From positions 1 through 19,446 of the forward strand of contig CAYMRB010000163.1 of the NCBI GenBank assembly GCA_964392615.1: 19,446 nucleotides of DNA, read 5' to 3'. Origin of the DNA: CAYMRB01 sp964392615. GTDB taxonomy: Bacteria > Planctomycetota > UBA8108. The notes under the pieces are model-generated. The model did no database searches. It was not told the DNA's origin and worked only from the letters and a program-made list of their open reading frames with translations. Positions 1-6,833 of this stretch are shown here, piece after piece (the first letter of the stretch is position 1; each line of letters opens with the position of its first letter). Made by a program: the position numbers and the translations under genes.

Positions 1-2
1 AC

Positions 3-509
3 TTCGCCAGCTACCTGATGCGGCGAGTGGAGGCCGAGGTGTTGATCGACGCGCTAAACCAGATCACCGGAGGTTCGGACCTATACACCAGCGCGGTTCC
101 GGAGCCTTTCACGTATATTCCCAACAGCATGTCTGCCGTGGAGCTGGCCGATGGTAGCGTCACCAGCTCCTTCTTGACGTTGTTCGGACGTTCCGCGCGA
201 GCCACGGGGATGGAGACCGAACGAGCCAATGATCTTGCATCACCCCAGTGGTTACACATGCTGAATTCGGCCACAATACAGAGCAAGCTCCAGACTGGCC
301 CGAGGCTCGCAGCGATGATCAAGGCAGGCGGCAAACCGCATGAGATTGCCGAGAGGCTCTACCTGACGATTCTCTCGCGGTTTCCGACGGCTGCCGACGT
401 TCAGGCTGCACAGGAGCACGCCAAGGCCGGAGTGTCGAAGGGGCGCGATGTGTGGATCGATGTCGCCTGGGCGTTGATCAACAGCCCCGAGTTTCTGCTG
501 CGGCATTGA
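3..509 (+). CDS. DUF1549/DUF1553 (planctomycete cytochrome-type) protein, C-terminal part
   Basis: The frame is open from the window edge, so this is the C-terminal end of a longer gene; the true start lies outside. The visible part opens with residues like YLMRRVEAEVLIDALNQITG, matching the RRL-x-AE-x-L-x-DA-x-xQ-x-TG block of DUF1553. It ends with INSPEFLLRH, the usual ALxNSxEFLFxH close of the family. The middle holds the helical segment around IAERLYLTILSRFPTAADV, also typical. Full-length members are secreted proteins of about 800-1000 residues, often with a cytochrome c-like domain and DUF1549 ahead of DUF1553. Their biochemical role is not settled; a role in polymer breakdown has been suggested from context. 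It lies 71 bases upstream of a DUF1501 gene, the usual partner, so the two are likely co-transcribed. The family call is fairly secure; the function is unknown. Confidence 0.85.
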   Translation, partial: FASYLMRRVEAEVLIDALNQITGGSDLYTSAVPEPFTYIPNSMSAVELADGSVTSSFLTLFGRSARATGMETERANDLASPQWLHMLNSATIQSKLQTGPRLAAMIKAGGKPHEIAERLYLTILSRFPTAADVQAAQEHAKAGVSKGRDVWIDVAWALINSPEFLLRH

Positions 510-580
510 TAGCCGTCGACGCGAATGATGTGAAGAAACAACGAGTCGTCTTCCTGGACAATCAAGGGAGAATCGAAATC

Positions 581-1996
581 GTGACTTCAAGCCAAGACCC
601 GGACAACCGAGACTCTCTCTCACGGCGCGAGGCCATCCGACGTGGAGCGTTGGGCGCGGCGAGCATGACCGCGGCCGGCAGCTTGGGCCCCCGCGTCTTC
701 GCGACTCCGGCCGAGGAGACGCCCAAGCCGACAGCCGCCGAGCTGAAGGCGACCCGAGACGCGGCGGCCAAGGAGAAGGCCAAGAAGAAGGGCAAGGTCA
801 AGTCGGTCATCCAGATCTTCCTGTGGGGCGGGATGTCGCACAACGACACCTGGGACCCGAAGCCCGGTTCGGGCTACGACTACCTGGGCCAGTTCGACAA
901 GGTCATCCCCACCAACGTGAAGGGGATCCAGCTCGGCGCGCTCTTCCCCCACCTGGCGAAGCAGGCCGACAAGTACTCCCTGATCCGCAGCATGACCCAT
1001 GGCATCAACGGCCACGAGACCGCGGCCTACCTGATGCAGACCGGCCACAAGCCCGGCGGGCGGCTGGCCTACCCAAGCGTGGGCGCGATCTTCGCCTACT
1101 CCAAGAGAGAGGAGTACAAGGGGCTGCTGCCGCCATACGTCGTGATGCTGCGAGCAGCCGGACGATTCTCCGAAGAGGGCTTCTTGGGCCCGGCGTACAA
1201 GCCCTTCGCCACGGGCGGAGATCCGAACGCGGCGCGCTTCGAGGTGCAGGGAATCGTCAACCGGGGAGTCAACGACGCCCGACAGGCGGCCCGCCGCGAG
1301 CTCGTCGACAAGATGAACGTCATGGGCTACGGCCTCGCGGACGTCCCGGAGATGGCCGAGGCCGAGGAAGCCAAGCAGAGGGCCTACGGGCTGATCCTGG
1401 GCAAGGGGAAGGAGGTGTTCAACCTCTCGAACGAGCCCACGGAGCTCAGAGATCGCTACGGCCGGCACACGTTCGGGCAGGAGTGCCTGGCGGCGCGGCG
1501 GATGGTCGAAGCGGGTGTGCCCTACATCACGATCAGCTTCCCCGGCGGCTGGGATACGCACGGCAACCACTTCGCGACGATGAAGCGACAGTGCGGCTGG
1601 TTGGACCAAGGACTGGCAACGCTGCTCGGGGACCTGAGCGACAAGGGTCTGCTCGACAATACTCTGGTCTGGTGCACCGGCGAGTTCGGCAGGACGCCGA
1701 AGGTGTCTTGGGAGCCGCCGTGGAACGGTGGTCGCCACCACTTCGGGGCCGTCTTCTCCGTTCTGGTCGCAGGTGGCGGGTTCAAGGGCGGCCGCGTCGT
1801 CGGCTCGTCCGATGAGAAGGGCGAGAAGGTCAAGGAAAGGCCCGTCTATCCGGCGGACCTGCTCGGCAGCTTCTACCTGTTGGCCGGCATCGACGCCAGC
1901 GCCAAGCTGCCCCACCCCCTGGGGTTCGACGCCCATGTCCTCGACACCGAGAAGGAAGGCATGAGGTCGACCGGACTCCTGGAAGAGATCATGTAG
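581..1996 (+). CDS. DUF1501 family protein with Tat signal
   Basis: This is a DUF1501 protein of 471 residues, a family placed in the alkaline phosphatase/sulfatase-like clan and of unknown reaction. I chose the GTG start at 581 because AAGGGAG lies 10 bases upstream and because it places a twin-arginine motif (SRREAI, residues 14-19) and a short hydrophobic stretch at the N-terminus. The open frame continues upstream to 452, but that would overlap the preceding gene. Family landmarks are WGGMSHNDTWDPKP near residues 84-97, GGWDTHGNHF with Asp325 and His327, CTGEFGRTPK, and the closing GGGFKGGRVVGSSDEKG...RPVYPADLLGSFYLLAGID. These match the usual GGPSHIDTFDPKP, GWDTH and GEFGRTP blocks. It should be exported folded by the Tat system. 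It sits between DUF1553 and PPC-domain genes, the common planctomycete arrangement. Confidence 0.9.
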   Translation: MTSSQDPDNRDSLSRREAIRRGALGAASMTAAGSLGPRVFATPAEETPKPTAAELKATRDAAAKEKAKKKGKVKSVIQIFLWGGMSHNDTWDPKPGSGYDYLGQFDKVIPTNVKGIQLGALFPHLAKQADKYSLIRSMTHGINGHETAAYLMQTGHKPGGRLAYPSVGAIFAYSKREEYKGLLPPYVVMLRAAGRFSEEGFLGPAYKPFATGGDPNAARFEVQGIVNRGVNDARQAARRELVDKMNVMGYGLADVPEMAEAEEAKQRAYGLILGKGKEVFNLSNEPTELRDRYGRHTFGQECLAARRMVEAGVPYITISFPGGWDTHGNHFATMKRQCGWLDQGLATLLGDLSDKGLLDNTLVWCTGEFGRTPKVSWEPPWNGGRHHFGAVFSVLVAGGGFKGGRVVGSSDEKGEKVKERPVYPADLLGSFYLLAGIDASAKLPHPLGFDAHVLDTEKEGMRSTGLLEEIM

Positions 1997-2021
1997 TCGT
2001 CGATGACATTTGCCGAACTGC

Positions 2022-2048
2022 GCGCGGGAGGCTACCGGCCTCCCGCGC
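2022..2048 (+). terminator. Strong GC hairpin between DUF1501 and PPC genes
   Basis: GCGCGGGAGG at 2022-2031 pairs perfectly with CCTCCCGCGC at 2039-2048. The first and last loop bases (C2032 and G2038) can also pair, giving an 11-bp stem with a 5-base loop. It starts 25 bases after the DUF1501 stop and ends 28 bases before the PPC start. No T-run follows, so it is not a classic intrinsic terminator. It could be a partial terminator, an mRNA-end stabiliser or a processing site that sets different levels of the two messages. The hairpin is seen directly; its role is inferred. Confidence 0.4.
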
Positions 2049-2076
2049 CGGACGCTGCTAGAGCTAACGGTGCCCG

Positions 2077-4263
2077 ATGAGTAGATACAACAGGCTTCCG
2101 ATCTTGGCGGTGGCCGTCCTCATGGCCACGACGACCTCCGCGTGGGCGCAGAGGCAGTACATCGGCTACGTCTATCCCGCCGGCGGCCAGCAGGGCGCGA
2201 CCTTTCCGATCAAGCTGGGCGGACAGGTGCTCCTCGATCCTTCCGACGTGGTCGTGAGCGGAGAAGGGGTCTCCGTTCGGCTGATCGACTACTACAAGGT
2301 CTGGAACAACCAAGAACTCCAGATGCTGAGACAGCAGCAAGCCGAGCTGCGGAAGAAGAACACGACGGTGGGCGACGTGCTGGCCGCCAAGATGGCCTGG
2401 TTCGAGTTTCCGGCGCGCATCGGCCCAGAAGCAGATCCCACCGCCGTGGACGGCCCCGAGCTGTCCGAGAAGGAGCAGGCGAAGGCGAACCTGATCGAAC
2501 GGATCCAGAGGGTCTTCAACGAAGACGAGCGCACGCCGGCCGTCCCGGCCCACCGCGAGCTCGTCTTCGCCGAAGTCACGATCGCGCCCGACGCCAAGCC
2601 GGGCCGACGAGAAATCCGGGTGATCACCAAACGCGGCATCTCCAACGCACAGCCCTTCTACGTCGGCCAAGTTCCCGAGGTCGCGCGCAAGCCGATCAAG
2701 ACCTGTCGCAAACCGGTGCTCGGCAAGGAGCGTGCGGCCCGACGCAACCGACCGCCGCAAGAGGAGGAGATGGGCATCACCGTGCCGTGCACGATGAACG
2801 GCCAGCTCGCCGCGGGCGAGGTGAACCGGTACCGTTTTCAGGCGAGCAAGGGGCAGCGCCTGCTCATCTCCGCCAAGGCCCGGCAGTTGATCCCCTACGT
2901 CGCCGACGGTGTTCCCGGTTGGTTCCAAGCCGTACTCAGGCTGCACGACTCGGGCGGCAAGGAGCTGGCCTACAACGACGACTTCCGTTTCGACCCCGAC
3001 CCGGTGCTCTTCTATGAGGTCCCCGCGGACGGTGAGTATGTGCTCACCATCAACGAGGCGCTCTTCCGCGGCCGCGAGAGTTTCACATACCGCATCACCA
3101 TCGGCGAGTTGCCGTTCGTGACCCACGTCTTCCCGTTGGGCGGCCGTGCGGGCCAGCCGGTCAAGGTCGAGGTCGACGGCTGGAACCTGGAGAAGACCAC
3201 GCTGACGCTGCCTCCCGAGAACGCGAAACCGGGGCGCCACCAAGTCTTCGCCACCGACGGCCAGATCGTCTCCAACTATGTGCCGTTCGCGCTGGACACG
3301 CTGCCCGAGTGCCTGGACCAGGAGCCCAACGACGAGCTGTCCAAGGCGCAGAAGGTGACCCTCCCCATGATCGTCAACGGACGCGCGGATCGCCCGGGCG
3401 ACTGGGATGTCTTCGCGGTGGAGGGAAAGGCCGGTGAGACCATCGTCGCGGAGGTGAACGCGCGCCGACTCGGCTCCCCGTTCGACTCGTTCGTCAAGAT
3501 CACCGGTGCGGATGGCAGGGTGATCGCGCTGAACGACGATCATCACGACGTTGCGTCCGGGTTGAACACCGATCACGCTGACTCCTACCTCATGTTCAAG
3601 CTACCCGCCGACGGGAAGTGCTTCGTTCACCTCGGCGACACGAGGCGACACGCCGGGAGGGAGTACGCCTACCGACTCCGCATCAGCCGCCCGCAGCCCG
3701 ATTTCGCGCTGCGCGTCGTCCCGTCCCGGATCGTCATCCGCGGCAAGTCGGCCGCCAACGTGACCGTGTTCGCCATCCGCAAGGACGGGTTCAAGGGGCC
3801 GATCAAGCTGAGCTTCAAGGACTTGCCCGAGGGGTTCGTATCGGGAGGCGCCACGGTGCCGGCGGGCAAGGAGGTGGCGAGGCTGGCGCTGAGGACCAGC
3901 CTGGCGGAGACGGAAGAGTCGGTCCACCTCACCGTCAACGGCACTGCGACCGTCGGAAAGCGCAAGATCGCCCACGACGCCATACCCGCCGAGGACAGAA
4001 TGCAAGCCTTCCTGTGGCGCCATCTGCTGCCCGCGGAAGACCTGCCGGTCCTGGTCTTCAATCCGGCCTACCAGCCACCAACCGACCGCGTCCGGCCGCC
4101 GATCCGCGATGCGGATCGACCGAAGGGTGTGAAGCGCACGTTGACGAAGGCATCGGTCACCGGTCGCTTGCGACAGATCGAAGGCCTCTATCAACAGTGG
4201 TTCTTCACGGACGCTTTCGCCAACCGCCAGATCGCGAGCATCGAGGCCCGCCTCATTCGCTGA
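2077..4263 (+). CDS. Secreted PPC-domain (pre-peptidase C-terminal) protein
   Basis: This protein of 728 residues begins with a clear Sec signal peptide (MSRYNRLPILAVAVLMA then TTTSAWAQ, cleavage near residue 25). A segment starting YIGYVYPAGGQQGATF, reminiscent of IPT/TIG-type folds, follows, then a charged helical stretch rich in Gln and Leu (around 75-95). Two PPC-like beta-sandwich domains are visible. The first is at about 236-345, from VPCTMNGQL to YRITIG. The second is at about 433-547, from VNGRADRPGDWDVFAV to YAYRLRISRP; both have the usual DxDxF/YxF and ADGEYxL patterns. An Ig-like region starting ALRVVPSRIVIRGKS follows. No protease catalytic domain is visible, so this is probably a binding or scaffold protein. 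It follows DUF1501 by 80 bases and completes the familiar planctomycete trio. The start has only a weak ribosome site. Confidence 0.82.
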   Translation: MSRYNRLPILAVAVLMATTTSAWAQRQYIGYVYPAGGQQGATFPIKLGGQVLLDPSDVVVSGEGVSVRLIDYYKVWNNQELQMLRQQQAELRKKNTTVGDVLAAKMAWFEFPARIGPEADPTAVDGPELSEKEQAKANLIERIQRVFNEDERTPAVPAHRELVFAEVTIAPDAKPGRREIRVITKRGISNAQPFYVGQVPEVARKPIKTCRKPVLGKERAARRNRPPQEEEMGITVPCTMNGQLAAGEVNRYRFQASKGQRLLISAKARQLIPYVADGVPGWFQAVLRLHDSGGKELAYNDDFRFDPDPVLFYEVPADGEYVLTINEALFRGRESFTYRITIGELPFVTHVFPLGGRAGQPVKVEVDGWNLEKTTLTLPPENAKPGRHQVFATDGQIVSNYVPFALDTLPECLDQEPNDELSKAQKVTLPMIVNGRADRPGDWDVFAVEGKAGETIVAEVNARRLGSPFDSFVKITGADGRVIALNDDHHDVASGLNTDHADSYLMFKLPADGKCFVHLGDTRRHAGREYAYRLRISRPQPDFALRVVPSRIVIRGKSAANVTVFAIRKDGFKGPIKLSFKDLPEGFVSGGATVPAGKEVARLALRTSLAETEESVHLTVNGTATVGKRKIAHDAIPAEDRMQAFLWRHLLPAEDLPVLVFNPAYQPPTDRVRPPIRDADRPKGVKRTLTKASVTGRLRQIEGLYQQWFFTDAFANRQIASIEARLIR

Positions 4264-4299
4264 GCGGGGAACACGGCTGAGCAGTCCGTGCCCTCGGAC

Positions 4300-4333
4300 G
4301 GAGGCGGCACGGCGACGGAGGCGGCACGGCGAC
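4300..4333 (+). repeat. Perfect 17-bp tandem duplication
   Basis: GGAGGCGGCACGGCGAC occurs twice head to tail (4300-4316 and 4317-4333) in the 119-base gap between the PPC gene and metG. It is non-coding, and a recent slippage duplication is the simplest reading. Confidence 0.9.
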
Positions 4334-4348
4334 GGGGCCCCTACGCCC

Positions 4349-4382
4349 TTGCACCCCCGCAAGCGCCTGACATACTGTCGCC
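4349..4382 (+). promoter_or_regulatory. Candidate metG promoter, possibly leaderless
   Basis: TTGCAC (4349-4354) and CATACT (4371-4376, 4 of 6 matches to TATAAT) are 16 bases apart. The metG ATG begins 6 bases after CATACT, just where transcription would be expected to start. No Shine-Dalgarno sequence is visible in front of the ATG. Together this suggests a leaderless transcript. The -35 match is poor (3 of 6), so confidence is modest. Confidence 0.35.
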
Positions 4383-6431
4383 ATGAGCACTCCCGAGACG
4401 TTCTACATCACGACGGCGATCGACTATCCGAACAGCGCCCCGCACATGGGGCATGCGTACGAGAAGGTCGTCGCCGACTTCTACGCGCGCACCGCCCGGC
4501 TGCGCGGCTGGCGCACGCGATTCCTGGTCGGTCTCGACGAGCACGGCCAGAAGATCCAGGAGGCCGCCGCGGGAGCCGACAGCTCGCCGCAGGCGTTCGT
4601 CGACGACAAGGCCGTCGTGTTTCGCGAGCTGTATCAATACCTCGAGATCACGAACGACGACTTCATCCGGACGTCCGAGCCGCGGCACCACGAGTTCGTC
4701 CGGGGGCTCTACGAGCGCGTTCGCGATGCGGGTGACATCTACAAGGGCGTCTACGTCGGCGACTACTGCATCGGGTGCGAGAAGTCGCTGTCGAAGTCGG
4801 AGCTCGTCGACGGCAAGTGCCCCGTCCACGACCGCGAGACGACGCCGATCGAGGAGGAGAGCTACTTCTTCCGCCTCGGCAAGTATCGCGACGTGGTGCG
4901 CGAGCACATCGAGAAGCACCCGGAGTTCGTCGTGCCGACGGAACGCCGCAACGAGGTGCTGGCGCGGCTGCGCGAGGACGTGCTCGACCTGTCGATCTCG
5001 CGCTCGACGTTCGATTGGGGCATCCCGCTGCCGGACGACGCGGAGCACGTGCTCTACGTGTGGTTCGACGCCCTGTCGAACTACATGTCGGCGCTCTGCA
5101 AGCCGGACGACATCAGCGCGGAGTACTGGCCGGCGCAGTGTCACGTAATCGGCAAGGACATCCTGTGGTTCCACGCGTTCATCTGGCCCGCGATGCTGCT
5201 CTCGGCGGGTCATGAGCTGCCGAAGCAGATCTACGCCCACGGCTTCATACTCGACAAGGGCGGCCGCAAGATGGCGAAGCAGCTCGGCAACGTCGTCGAT
5301 CCGCTCGAGGTCTGTCGCGAGTACTCCGTCGACGTGCTGCGCTACTATTGCCTGCGCGCGTTCTCGAGCGGCTCGGACGGCAAGTTCTCGGTCGAGGACC
5401 TCGAGAAGCGCTACGACCGCGAGCTCGCCAACGACTTCGGCAACCTGGTGATGCGCGTGACGAAGCTCGTCGAGACGCGCTGCGACGGCGAGGTCGGCCC
5501 ACCGGCAGAGACGAACACGGTCGCGGCGCCGTTCGACCATAGCGGGGTCATCGCGGAGTTCCTGCGCTTTGCGGATGCGCGCGAGCACCACCGCGGGCTC
5601 GACGGGCTGTGGTCGTTCGTCCGCTCGATCAACGCGTATCTCAACGATCAGGCGCCGTGGAAGCTCACCGACCCGGACGCCGTCGCCGCCGTGCTGTATC
5701 ACGCGCTCGACGGCCTGCGGACCGCTGTCCACCTCGTCGAGCCGGTCATGCCGGCGGTCGCGCAACAGGCGGCAGCCGGCCTCGGCTTTCCGATCGGCGC
5801 GCTCGCCGACCTCGAGCCGTGCACGGCGACGTATCGCGTCGCGAAGGCCCCGGCGCTGTTCCCGCGACGCGAGAAGCCGAAGAAGGACACCGCCTCGGGC
5901 GAGACTCCAGCCGCCAAGCCGGCGAAGGCAAAGAAGGGCGCGCAGAGTGGCGAGAAGGATCCGTTCGCCAAGCTCGACTTGCGCGTCGGCATCATCCGCA
6001 CGGTTCGCGAACACCCGGACGCCGACAAGCTCTTCGCGATGGAGGTCGACATCGGCGAGGACGAGCCCCGCTCCATCTGCGCCGGCCTGCGCGAGTTCCT
6101 CACGGTGGATGAGCTGCAGGACCGCAAGGTCCTCGTGCTGGCGAATCTGAAGCCGGCGAAGATGCGCGGCGTCGACAGCCGCGGCATGGTGCTGGCCACG
6201 GACCTCAGCGACGGACGAGTCGTCCCTGTCGACCCGGGCGCGGCGGACGTCGGCGCTGCAGCGACGGTCGAGGGCGTCGAGTCGGCGCCGAAGAAGAAGC
6301 TCTCGAAGAGCGAGTTCGACAAGGCGCCGCTCGCGATGGCCGACGGGCGTGTCACGTACGGCGGCAGGCCGCTGCAAACACCAGCCGGTTCGATCGACTG
6401 CGCCGCCGAAGACGGCGCTCCGGTACGTTGA
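4383..6431 (+). CDS. metG: Methionyl-tRNA synthetase with C-terminal tRNA-binding domain
   Basis: This cytoplasmic enzyme charges tRNA-Met with methionine using ATP and is needed for both initiation and elongation. At 682 residues it has the usual length for the dimeric form. The class I HIGH motif is HMGH at residues 21-24. A zinc knuckle follows (YCIGC ... GKCPVH, a C-x2-C/C-x2-H pattern also known in Thermus MetRS). The substrate-site segments GLDEHGQKIQ and YVWFDALSNY are present. The second signature reads KMAKQ (296-300) in place of KMSKS, with the lysines kept. After the anticodon-binding helices comes a Lys/Ala-rich linker (about 497-526) and then a Trbp111/EMAP-like domain (about 528-615) starting FAKLDLRVGIIRTVREHPDADKL. 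The short tail beyond it is weakly conserved. It is flanked by unrelated genes, so it is probably a single transcription unit. Confidence 0.96.
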   Translation: MSTPETFYITTAIDYPNSAPHMGHAYEKVVADFYARTARLRGWRTRFLVGLDEHGQKIQEAAAGADSSPQAFVDDKAVVFRELYQYLEITNDDFIRTSEPRHHEFVRGLYERVRDAGDIYKGVYVGDYCIGCEKSLSKSELVDGKCPVHDRETTPIEEESYFFRLGKYRDVVREHIEKHPEFVVPTERRNEVLARLREDVLDLSISRSTFDWGIPLPDDAEHVLYVWFDALSNYMSALCKPDDISAEYWPAQCHVIGKDILWFHAFIWPAMLLSAGHELPKQIYAHGFILDKGGRKMAKQLGNVVDPLEVCREYSVDVLRYYCLRAFSSGSDGKFSVEDLEKRYDRELANDFGNLVMRVTKLVETRCDGEVGPPAETNTVAAPFDHSGVIAEFLRFADAREHHRGLDGLWSFVRSINAYLNDQAPWKLTDPDAVAAVLYHALDGLRTAVHLVEPVMPAVAQQAAAGLGFPIGALADLEPCTATYRVAKAPALFPRREKPKKDTASGETPAAKPAKAKKGAQSGEKDPFAKLDLRVGIIRTVREHPDADKLFAMEVDIGEDEPRSICAGLREFLTVDELQDRKVLVLANLKPAKMRGVDSRGMVLATDLSDGRVVPVDPGAADVGAAATVEGVESAPKKKLSKSEFDKAPLAMADGRVTYGGRPLQTPAGSIDCAAEDGAPVR

Positions 6432-6833
6432 TCGCGGCACCAAGCGGCACGCCCAAGCCTCTGTAGCAGACCGAGTTACCTCTTTCCGGATGGTGGAAAG
6501 ATGTTGCCCCCCTAGCAGCAGAATGGTACAACTCCCGCTTCATCGTGAGATCCAGCATGGCGGATTCTCGCCAACAGGAGAGAATGGCGGAACCTTGGCT
6601 CGGCGCGGAGCCGAGTGGTCCGCTCGGCGCGGCGCGCGTGGCGCACAGCCGGATGTTTCACGGGGACTGCCGTCAGCTGAAGCGGACGCGAACGAAGACG
6701 TAGCAGAGACGACTCGCCGCAACCGGCTGGTCGGGGCGGGCCGGAACCCGGTGTACGCGATCAGCCGCGGCCAATGCGAAGACCGCGTTGGCCTTGGCGC
6801 AAGTTCGAGTCTTCTGGAAGGAACGAGGATCTG
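6432..6833. other. Non-coding gap between metG and shc
   Basis: No convincing gene is found here on either strand; the overlapping open frames have no family features. The gap holds a 7-bp perfect hairpin TCTTTCC/GGAAAGA (6481-6487 and 6495-6501) without a T-run. It also holds a promoter-like pair (6504-6532), a hairpin CTCGGC/GCCGAG (6599-6604 and 6610-6615), and an 11-base direct repeat GCTCGGCGCGG (6598-6608 and 6622-6632). If shc starts at ATG 6774 and not at GTG 6834, the last 60 bases are coding. Confidence 0.5.
6504..6532 (+). promoter_or_regulatory. Candidate shc operon promoter
   Basis: TTGCCC (6504-6509) and TACAAC (6527-6532) are separated by 17 bases, and each matches its consensus at 4 of 6 positions. 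This would give the shc message a leader of about 295 bases. It is the best sigma-70-like pair I found in the gap, but such matches arise by chance. Confidence 0.25.

Noticed and set aside
620..1936. Long minus-strand open frame (438 residues) across the DUF1501 gene
   Set aside because: It is antisense to a gene with clear family motifs, has Arg/Val/Leu-biased composition and no recognisable domain. Such frames are common in GC-rich DNA.
4341..6443. 700-residue minus-strand open frame across metG
   Set aside because: It exactly shadows metG, and its composition (Arg/Val/Asp/Leu-rich) is that of a reverse complement of coding DNA. The sense frame has all the MetRS motifs.
6740..6822. tRNA-like T-loop (GTTCGAGTC near 6803)
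   Set aside because: The flanking bases do not form a T-stem, and no acceptor stem or anticodon arm can be drawn.
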